This document shows, in pieces, positions 7,366 to 13,212 of a stretch of DNA of 13,212 nt. This DNA comes from Dictyocoela muelleri (Eukaryota; Microsporidia). The stretch is from positions 1-13,212 of the forward strand of contig SDVU01000459.1 of assembly GCA_016256075.1 (NCBI GenBank). Direction: 5' to 3'. Under the pieces are notes generated by a model. It was not told the DNA's origin and ran no database searches. It worked only from the letters and a program-made list of their open reading frames with translations. A program made the position numbers and the translations under genes. Position 1 is the first letter of the stretch, and each line of letters opens with the position of its first letter.

Positions 7366-7645
7366 CTGCTAAAAATAAATTTTTAAATATTATAATTATA
7401 AATAATTTAATCAACACTAGTTTCCATTTGCACACGTCTTCAGGACAATCTTCATATTTTTCTCCATCAAATATTGTATAATTTTTTTTGATTGTAGTTT
7501 TTAAATATATTTGTACATAAAAAATCTCATTTGTAATAGACAGGTCACCCCCTTCAGTTATCGGCATATACTTAAATCCTATTACTTCTTCTACTTTTCG
7601 TAATATATAAATATATCCCCTGATATTAGGATAATATATTCTCAC
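7337..7645 (-). CDS. unrecognised 102-codon ORF (doubtful)
   Basis: I do not recognise this protein. From ATG at 7645 it reads 102 residues with a fairly balanced composition for such AT-rich DNA. It includes acidic, basic, Gly, Pro, Cys and Trp residues, for example ITEGGDLSITNE and FDGEKYEDCPEDVCKWK. A hydrophobic stretch of Leu, Ile and Phe lies near residues 78-90. No signal peptide, known motif or splice structure supports it, and its last codons run into a diverged tandem repeat. It could be an exon of an unknown gene, a transposon remnant, or chance. The composition is the only argument in its favour. Confidence 0.25.
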   Translation of the reverse strand: MRIYYPNIRGYIYILRKVEEVIGFKYMPITEGGDLSITNEIFYVQIYLKTTIKKNYTIFDGEKYEDCPEDVCKWKLVLIKLFIIIIFKNLFLADRTFVVLER

Positions 7646-8318
7646 TTATAATTAATATCTTTATTTCAAAATTCACATAATTTGTTGTACGAGGAATATC
7701 AAATAATAATTTATCATATGAAGACTAAAATCTAATTTCATATATAGGCTCAATTTTTTTAAAATGTCAGTTATAACCAACCTTTTATACCCCTGACCTT
7801 TTAAAATAATATCTTAAACTAGCAATATGGTATTATCAAATGAGAATGAATTTTTCTTAATATAGTCATATATATTGTAAAAATCAGTTTTAAATATATA
7901 TATATATAAGACTGTATTGATAAAAATTTTATTATCTCCTGCAATTGCCATATTGCACACTTTACAAATTTTTTTTTAGACGGGGGGGGGTATGAAAGTA
8001 ATTTTAGAACAAATATTTTTGTATTCCATTTAGAATGTATTAAATTTTTTTTTGGCGAGTTAAGGATTTTTAATATCCTGGCGAGTTTATAACTAGGCCT
8101 CGAAAGACATATTTATCTGTAGAAATCTTCAAAAATAATTGTTTATCGATGCACGTATAAAAATTGTCGCCAAAAAATAAGCAAATTTCTACATTTAAAT
8201 GTATTCATTCATTATAATCAATATTGTTTTTTTTTCTGATTTCTGATTCATCGTATGATCAAAAAAAATTATTTAAAAGTTTATAGATCATTAATATCTG
8301 CAGTTCAATAAAAATTAA
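7646..8318. other. AT-rich DNA, no supported gene
   Basis: Nothing coding was recognised. It holds a TA-rich stretch near 7895-7910, inverted 9-mers GCAATATGG (about 7822) and CCATATTGC (about 7947), a nine-base G-run at 7982-7990, and the second copy of the direct repeat at 8103-8179. Confidence 0.5.
8103..8179. repeat. dispersed direct repeat, copy 2
   Basis: Matches the copy at 7177-7249 in order and orientation, with the shared core TTATCGATGCAC. Confidence 0.6.
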
Positions 8319-8463
8319 GAACATGTTATAAGCGTTATAATAATAGTAAAAAATTGGTTGTTTGAAGAACCAGTGTATATTGTTGATGTAGATGAGAATG
8401 TTATTTGCCAAAAATAATAATAAGAACCCCGAAATCAACTGATGAAGACGATCCTGTGACTCT
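8319..8463 (+). pseudogene. possible coding fragments upstream of the two exons
   Basis: Two short open pieces on the + strand look more protein-like than their surroundings. One reads WLFEEPVYIVDVDENVIC (about 8355-8409). The next, in another frame, reads PKIIIRTPKSTDEDDPVTLG and ends at a stop near 8470. They could be decayed or poorly delimited exons of the gene whose 3' end lies at 8611-8868, or chance. No clear splice sites join them, and no family was recognised. Confidence 0.2.
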
Positions 8464-8610
8464 TGGATAATTAGTATCATTAAAAATACTTATTCCCGTA
8501 ATTTCTTTGTAAAAATAAAAAAATCGTGAAATGATACGCTTACAGTTGAAATGTATGGATTAACGTTGTAAGGAGTCGTCTTCACACTGATTTGTATCTC
8601 TCGTATCCAG

Positions 8611-8868
8611 GTGTTGCATCGAATTTATCACTAAGACACATAGTTGTAATCAATTCGAATGAATTTAAAGCATTAGAAGAACTCATACTAACAATATCGA
8701 AGGTTTTTGATGCGATTTTGGGGTCGATTATCGCAGGTAAGTGGTGTTAAAAGAGTTAAATCGATATCTGGCTAAAAGATCAATGATTTAAAAATATTTT
8801 TTAATAATTTAGAACCCAGTGAATTAGAATGCATTTATAACGAAATTCTCAAACGTTTCATTTATTAA
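8611..8868 (+). CDS. 3'-terminal exons of an unknown host gene (partial)
   Basis: Two exons joined by a short intron give an open C-terminus. Exon A (8611-8736) follows a convincing acceptor, CTGATTTGTATCTCTCGTATCCAG, read here as a branch-like CTGAT plus a pyrimidine-rich tract and CAG, and ends at CGCAG with the donor GTAAGT. The intron is 8737-8812 (76 bp, ends ATTTAG). Exon B (8813-8868) continues in phase to TAA at 8866. The 60-residue product begins VASNLSLRHIVVINSNEF, continues KALEELILTISKVFDAILG and ends with YNEILKRFIY, a hydrophobic, probably helical tail. Base composition is less AT-rich than the flanks. ATTAAA overlaps the stop as a possible polyadenylation signal. Earlier exons were not found with confidence. 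I do not recognise the family. Without the acceptor at 8610 the frame stays open only back to 8550. Confidence 0.45.
8737..8812 (+). other. 76-bp GT-AG intron
   Basis: It starts with the consensus donor GTAAGT and ends TTTAG after an A/T-rich tract. It contains an in-frame stop shortly after the donor, and its removal keeps the frame open through exon B. Confidence 0.45.
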
Positions 8869-8932
8869 ATGACTTTATATATTATTTAAAAATTTAAAAA
8901 TTAAAATTGTAAAAATCTATCTTTTTATATTT

Positions 8933-8941
8933 GAAATTTTT
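8933..8941. repeat. target-site duplication (left)
   Basis: GAAATTTTT immediately precedes the terminus at 8942 and matches GAAATTTAT at 10449-10457 at eight of nine positions. Confidence 0.65.
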
Positions 8942-9212
8942 GTTCTCCAACTGTTTCCCTGCCCCCTAAAAAATTGAATGGTAGGAGATCTTATTAACAA
9001 ATGAGTATAAAAATCCTTAAAATTACCGAGTTCTACTCATAAGTAAAAAAATTAATTTATTGTTTAATATTATAAAATTATTTTAATTATGAGTAGAACT
9101 CGAGATTTCAAGAGATTTTTATTATCATTGTTGTAAAGATCTCTTACCATTCCATTTTTGTTTTTTTCATGGGGCCAGGAAACAGTTGGAGTTACTTTGA
9201 TATATAAAAAAT
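8942..9212. repeat. left TIR, itself palindromic
   Basis: Arms starting CTCCAACTGTTTCC (from 8945) and ending GGAAACAGTTGGAG (to 9191) mirror each other. A perfect 16-bp core pair, CGAGTTCTACTCATAA at 9027-9042, matches 9087-9102 in reverse complement. GTTACTTTGATATATAAAA at its inner edge aligns with the inner edge of the right TIR. Confidence 0.75.
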
Positions 9213-9286
9213 AAAAAACAAATAAAATAAAAAAATTAAATGAAACCATTTATAATAATCATTAAAAACACACTAAACTCAAGGCT

Positions 9287-10110
9287 TTAATAGTTTCTGA
9301 AAAACATAAAAACATTTAAATAGTCCGGTAGTGTGTCAAGATTGATCCACATAACTGTAATTTTTATTATTTTTCTAAAATGTAGACAAAGATTTTCAAT
9401 CATTTGAGATTGGCTTTAGTTACTGGATCTACAAAAAATGCTTGTGATTTACACTATCAGTGTATTTATCCTGATTTTTTTTGTATCAGACCACTTATCA
9501 GAAACTATATATGATTTTTTAATATATTTATCAATAAGAGGTAAAAAACTTGAAATATATCTATTTTCAACTACTTGCCAATAAAAATAACTAGTTTTGT
9601 ATTCTAAAACTCCCTAAACCAAACAATTTTTCCTACATCACCAACTTCAATTTTCGTTTTGCCCAGTAAGTTTCATCAATTTGTACCTCTTTTAAGTCAT
9701 TCTCAATCGGTTTTGTTTCGCTTTAACATATAAACTAATTTTTTCCCTGAAAAATCGAAACAGGTTTTTGTACATATCTTCACCAATTTCACAGTTTCTC
9801 ATAATATACGAGGCACTAAAATGGTTTTAATAAAAAAAATAAAATTGAAATTTAAAGAAAATGAAAAGGGGATTCTTTTTTCTCCTAGAGTTAATCAGAA
9901 AAAATATTAACTGTTCTTTTACATTTGTAACATTTCAAGCAGTAACCAAAATTTTATTTATTCGTTTTTTTATTTTTATTTCTTTTTGCATTTATCACAG
10001 AATTTTTGCTACGGTATTGCCCCTAGAACCTGCATAATTTCAATAATGTTTTCTTTTTGTAAAATATAATTAAAAAATTCATGATCAGGAGGCCTATTAT
10101 ACGTTTCAAC
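9287..10110 (-). pseudogene. IS1595/Merlin-type DDE transposase, decayed
   Basis: Read on the - strand, the N-terminal region contains HEFFNYILQKENIIEIMQVL and then a zinc-ribbon start KFCDKCKKK near 9990. The catalytic core follows: EVQIDETYWAKRKLK with the first aspartate (9675-9677), YFYWQVVENRYISSFLPLID, and SYIVSDKW with the second aspartate (9497-9499). Next are VNHKHF, FVDPVTKAN, and SQMIENLCLHFRK with the glutamate (9395-9397). The end, PDYLNVFMFFRNY, stops at 9287. These are the ordered motifs of the ISXO2/IS1595-like transposase fold. They lie in several frames, with in-frame stops near 10011, 9975 and 9633, and frameshifts near 9605, 9435 and 9405. It is a pseudogene with the catalytic triad still visible. 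The original start codon is not certain; an ATG at 10197 lies inside the right TIR. Confidence 0.8.
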
Positions 10111-10118
10111 AAGGGTAG

Positions 10119-10448
10119 TTTTTTTATATATAAAAGTAACATGTGACCCAGTCCCCCCCAAAAAAAAAATGGAAATGGTAAAAGATCTTTTTAACAATTG
10201 ATCATTAAAATCTCGTGAAATCTCGAGTTTTACTCATAAGTAAAAAAAATATAATATGAAGCTATGAATTAAATTTTTCTAAATTTTGTGCTTTTCACCA
10301 AATTTAGAAAAATTTAATTCATAGCTTCATATTATATTTTTTTTTACTTCTGAGTAGAACTCGATATTTTACGAGATTTTAATTATCATTTGTTATAAAG
10401 ATCTTTTACCATTTCCTTTTTTTTTGGGGGTGGGGAAAGTTGGAGAAC
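10119..10448. repeat. right TIR, itself palindromic
   Basis: The centre is a perfect 38-bp inverted pair (10249-10286 and 10300-10337) around a 13-base loop. Outer arms share AAATGGTAAAAGATCTTT and ACTCATAAGTAAAAAAA-type blocks with the left TIR. The inner half has lost the CTCCAACT motif, but the flanking GTTACTTTTATATATAAAA is retained, which ties it to the left TIR. It is about 60 bp longer than the left TIR because of extra sequence at the centre. Confidence 0.75.
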
Positions 10449-10457
10449 GAAATTTAT
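10449..10457. repeat. target-site duplication (right)
   Basis: GAAATTTAT follows the terminus at 10448 and pairs with the left flank at 8933-8941. Confidence 0.65.
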
Positions 10458-11078
10458 TAAAATTATAATTTTCTAATAAATATAATAAAAATTAAAAAAA
10501 AAAATTAAAAATAAAAAAAATAAAATATTAAAATAACAAAAAATATATTTGAAAAAAATTAAAAAATTAAAAATAATCATTCCAAAGGGGCATTATGTGT
10601 CACTCTTAAAACAGACAGACACAAAAATTTTACTTGTGAAGCGTCCAATAAGTTTATACCCATGTATTTATAATTTTCTCTCCGCTCTTTTAATTTAAAT
10701 CTTCAATATATAATATATTTCAAAACATATGATTTTACCTATATCCCTATAATTTTATCTCAGAAGTTTATATTTTTTCTACACCCTTATAAAAAATTAC
10801 CAACCTCACATAATACCCCTGTCTTCTTTTTTTATTAATGAATTAGTCGAGAATAAAAATTATAATAATTTGATAATTTGGTATAATTTTAGAAGCTAGA
10901 CATTAATATATTATAAAGACTTTTATACTTACACTTATTTACGATTTTTTATGCTTTCTTTTTTTTAAATTTTTATCGATTATTTGAAATATTTTACTTA
11001 TAATGCCTTTTTTGTTGAACTTGGATATAAATTTGTTATAAAATCTTTAATTCATACAAAAAAACTTATTTGTTTATA
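10458..11078. other. AT-rich intergenic DNA, no supported gene
   Basis: After an A-rich stretch (10490-10580) the sequence has no protein-like frame, RNA gene or element end that I can support. The segment 10720-10820 has three loosely similar phrases around ATACCCTTATAA, ATATCCCTATAATTTTA and ATACCCCTG, possibly an old repeat. Confidence 0.5.
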
Positions 11079-11120
11079 GGCCAGATAGATCGGTGGTTAT
11101 CACTCTTAGATGTAAAATTT

Positions 11121-11813
11121 GGGTCTTCTAGCGTAAGTGGACCATTTTTTTATGGTCCACTTACGCTAGAAAAGCAAAAAAAAACTTATAAAAAATTATA
11201 ACATATAATTTTAAATTTTTCGATAAAGATTTCATAGATATTGGCTGCCTATTTGTTTTTTTTTATTGAAAAACTGTGTTTTACTATTCCTACTAAATCC
11301 ACGTTCTGAAAAAAAAAACTTATATTACTAAATTTTGTATTTTTAAAAGATAAAAAATTTATATTGTCTTATTAACAAATTTTTTATATCAGTATAAAAT
11401 ATAAGTCGCTATTGTCAAGTTTAGTAAACTGATTCATAAAATATGTATAAAGACAATATAAAAAAAATTCATTATCATTTAATAATGCTATGGTATGTAG
11501 AATTTAGATTTTTTTAGAGGAGAGAGGGTGTCTAAGAGGAGAAAAACCGGAATTTTGTAACGCTTAAAATTATAAATCAGAAAATAACATAAAGTAACAC
11601 ACTAAGATATTGGCGATGTATAACATAATTTTTATTCAGGTTACGTTTTTTTTTAATTTAATCAAAATGAATTTATAAAATTTCTTAAGAAATATTAAAG
11701 CATAATTTTTAGCTAATATATTTTTAATTTTATTTTTTATTTTTATTGATAAATTTTTCTAAAAGTTGTTTAAGGTAGCTACCTTACTCTTGGTCCACTT
11801 ACGCTAGAAGCCC
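11121..11813. mobile_element. 693-bp hairpin-tipped element inside SINE-2
   Basis: The left end GGGTCTTCTAGCGTAAGTGG is matched in reverse complement by the right end (GGTCCACTTACGCTAGAA at 11792-11809 plus GCCC). Flanks GTAAAATTT (11112-11120) and AAAAAATTT (11814-11822) agree at seven of nine positions and give a candidate 9-bp duplication. The left end carries a second inverted copy of the TIR, forming a perfect hairpin; the right end does not. The interior is AT-rich and non-coding, with a 13-bp inverted pair TTTATATTGTCTT (11358-11370) and 11450-11462. It is a non-autonomous DNA element; its superfamily is not settled, though the duplication length fits Merlin-like elements. Confidence 0.75.
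11126..11171. repeat. perfect 20-bp terminal hairpin
   Basis: TTCTAGCGTAAGTGGACCAT (11126-11145), a six-T loop, then the exact reverse complement (11152-11171). It lies at the left tip of the 693-bp element and repeats its terminal sequence. The perfect match suggests recent origin or maintenance by gene conversion. Confidence 0.9.
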
Positions 11814-12138
11814 AAAAAATTTAACTATCGTAAATCGTTTGCCGATGATCTCACACTTTAATAAATAATAATAGAATGTCATTAAGCGGTCAGAAACTAT
11901 AGAAATATAATAGTGATATACAGTTTTTACAGTGTGATATAGCTGATTAGGACTTGTCTAATATGGGAATAAACAAAAAGGATTCTCCTATGTGTAGGTA
12001 TGAGTTCGTCGACATATTTCAGCAAAAAGTAGTAATAAAAAACATAGGAGGCCTCTAATTAACTGTATCATACCGAGTCATTATAAAAACGTAAATCGCG
12101 TATACAGCTGGACCTATAAGTAGCTTAGAAAGTACTCT

Positions 12139-12660
12139 GCCCTGTTTCGTCGAAAACGTCATTTTAACCAGGTTTCATGAAAAAAGAATAGAATACCATT
12201 GTTATTTTATGAAGAAAAGCGAAATAAATGTAATTTTATAATTTTTTTTATTTATAAAACAGTTAAAAAAGCCAGTTTCAAAGAAAAAATGTAATAGTAC
12301 AAAGTCCTGACACTTAAAATTTACCCTTTTTACAAAAAAAAATCAGGGGCGAGAACTGGGTAGTATATTTCTCTTTTTGTAAAATCGAAGCAGACTTTCA
12401 TGTATGTTATGCGTACCACGAATAAAATTTTATAATTTGCATCGGTAAATAGCTTACTGTGTCAAATATTGCCATAAATTCGTTTTTATATGACCCCTTA
12501 AACTTTTTAAGAACAGCCAGCCTTGAAAAAGTAATCTTCTTCTTTAGTCATATCTTTTTTTTGTTTGTTTGCTATTCTTTTTGATATATTTCGCTGTAAT
12601 TTTATTTTATTTTTTTTTCCGACAAAACATGAAAAAATCCCAGTTTCCACGAAACCGGGC
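12139..12660. mobile_element. 522-bp element with imperfect inverted ends
   Basis: The left end GCCCTGTTTCGTCGAAAAC and the reverse complement of the right end GCCCGGTTTCGTGGAAAC match at most positions. Further inside, GGTTTCATGAAAAAAG on the left and the complement of GACAAAACATGAAAAAATCC on the right are loosely alike. The block lies between the truncated 3' side of SINE-2 and the truncated 5' side of SINE-3. No clear target duplication is seen and no coding sequence is supported. It is a possible MITE; weaker than the other elements. Confidence 0.45.
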
Positions 12661-12661
12661 G

Positions 12662-12843
12662 CAGCCCTCTAATTAACTGTATCCTGCCGAGTCACGAAAA
12701 AAAAACAAAAATCGCGATACAGCTGGGCCTCTTAGTAGCTTAGGAAGTGATTATTTAACAAGAAAAGAACGAGATGTCTCTAGAATATGGTTGGAGACAA
12801 CTATTCGAAATGACAATATGCATGTTGTCAGCATGTAATATAA
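12662..12843 (+). mobile_element. 5'-truncated SINE (SINE-3)
   Basis: Contains only the 3' part of the SINE: the conserved domain at 12666-12747 (CTAATTAACTGTATCCTGCC ... CAGCTGGGCCTC ... TAGCTTAGGAAG), a diverged stretch with TGGTTGGAGACAAC, and the 3' end GTTGTCAGCATGTAATAT, close to SINE-1. It overlaps the region also present in SINE-2, so it is a separate insertion, not the missing tail of SINE-2. Confidence 0.75.
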
Positions 12844-13095
12844 ATTGATAGTAATTTGTTATATTTTATTATTTTAAGTTCTTTTGTAAAGGAACAAATA
12901 ATAGATCCCAAGGAAATTTTCTAGAGTGCATTTTCCTGTGTTAAGAGCGTTTTATTATATGTAGCTCTCCGCTTGTGCACCCATTAATACTATATAATGA
13001 AAAAATTCTTATTAATATTTTTTAAAAATAAACCTTGTTTTTAAGTACACTTTTTGTTTCTATTCGGTTTTTAAGAACTAAAAGCTAATTTATGA

Positions 13096-13212
13096 GGCCA
13101 GATAGCTCAGTGGTTAACACTCTTGAATGTAAAACTTAAGTATCGTAGTTCGAATCCCGCTGACGTCACTCTTTAATAAATAATGAGGGAATGACATTAA
13201 GCGGTCAAAAAC
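13096..13212 (+). mobile_element. tRNA-derived SINE (SINE-4), cut by window edge
   Basis: Starts GGCCAGATAGCTCAGTGG with an intact A box (13103-13113) and B box AGTTCGAATCC (13147-13157). It continues into the body TTTAATAAATAATGAG and GACATTAAGCGGTC. The match to SINE-1 is close, so it is one of the better-preserved heads. The rest lies beyond the window. Confidence 0.8.

Larger units (their letters stand above)
8942..10448 (-). mobile_element. Merlin/IS1595-like transposon with palindromic long TIRs
   Basis: This 1,507-bp element is bounded by GTTCTCCAACT at the left and AGTTGGAGAAC at the right. It is flanked by GAAATTTTT (8933-8941) and GAAATTTAT (10449-10457), an 8-of-9 match as expected for this superfamily. 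The terminal inverted repeats are 271 bp (8942-9212) and 330 bp (10119-10448). They align from the tips to an inner segment GTTACTTT followed by ATATATAAAAAA. Each TIR is itself an inverted repeat, so either one alone would pass for a MITE. Between them lies a decayed DDE transposase on the - strand. The element sits just past the stop codon of the gene at 8611-8868. Confidence 0.8.
11079..12138 (+). mobile_element. tRNA-derived SINE (SINE-2), split by an insertion
   Basis: The same SINE family as 4727-5215. The head fragment at 11079-11120 starts GGCCAGATAG and includes a decayed A box, TAGATCGGTGG (11086-11096). It resumes after the inserted element at 11814-11822 with AACTATCG, a degraded B-box area, then TTTAATAAATAATAATAG, GACATTAAGCGGTC-like and CAGTGTGATATAGCTGATTA body motifs. 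The conserved domain lies at 12052-12132. The 3' end is missing: similarity stops at about 12138, where another element's end begins. It is more diverged than SINE-1, consistent with its greater age. Confidence 0.75.

Noticed and set aside
8259-8480. 73-residue - strand hydrophobic frame
   Set aside because: Low-complexity Ile/Leu/Phe/Tyr content; the opposite strand shows more protein-like pieces.
10009-10197. Treating the 62-residue - strand frame as a separate gene
   Set aside because: Its later part is the N-terminus of the decayed transposase; its first residues lie in the right TIR.
1107-10448. Bacterial IS1595 insertion sequences
   Set aside because: The surroundings have SINEs, an intron and very AT-rich non-coding DNA; eukaryotic Merlin relatives explain the transposases.
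1-13212. Retrovirus-like or other virus-derived elements
   Set aside because: No reverse transcriptase, integrase, capsid-like frame or paired LTRs were recognised; the recognised mobile DNA is DNA transposons, MITE-like elements and SINEs.

Overview
This window is very AT-rich, roughly three-quarters or more A+T by eye. It carries no bacterial-style gene packing. It looks like repeat-dense nuclear DNA of a eukaryote, most likely an animal: it has tRNA-derived SINEs, two wrecked Merlin/IS1595-type DNA transposons, several long-inverted-repeat MITE-like elements, and one plausible pair of exons with a 76-base GT-AG intron. The species cannot be named from the sequence.

Layout. 1-1098: AT-rich DNA with no supported gene. 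1107-2967: a dead Merlin transposon on the + strand (zinc-ribbon and DDE transposase remnants, 26-bp TIRs, near-perfect 8-bp target duplication). It is split by a 772-bp element (1459-2230, TSD TAGTA) whose long terminal inverted repeats each carry a tRNA-like Pol III promoter pointing outward. 2976-4281: no gene seen. 4282-5322: a 16-bp minisatellite in inverted orientation around an AT-rich spacer, with a full-length tRNA-derived SINE (4727-5215) inside the right array. 5591-5752: an eight-copy 9-bp array next to a tRNA-like module on the - strand. 5975-6690: a 716-bp palindrome in which each half is itself a palindrome. 6712-6890: further degenerate tRNA-like pieces. 7177-8179: low-copy direct repeats and one unrecognised 102-codon ORF. 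8611-8868: two probable 3'-terminal exons of a host gene on the + strand. 8942-10448: a second transposon with a decayed DDE transposase on the - strand, a 9-bp target duplication, and unusually long TIRs that are each palindromic. 11079-12138: a second SINE copy, split by a 693-bp element (11121-11813) whose left tip is a perfect 20-bp hairpin. 12139-12660: another element with inverted ends. 12662-12843: a 5'-truncated SINE. 13096-13212: a fourth SINE copy cut by the window edge.

How the parts relate. Almost everything recognisable is mobile DNA, and the insertions can be ordered: minisatellite before SINE-1, Merlin before the tRNA-bearing element, SINE-2 before the hairpin-tipped element. 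Three separate elements sit in A3-T3-type target sites with 8-9 bp duplications, which suggests one shared Merlin-class insertion preference. The main novelty candidates are the self-palindromic TIR architecture (seen with a transposase at 8942-10448 and without one at 5975-6690) and the element whose TIRs contain divergent tRNA-like promoters.
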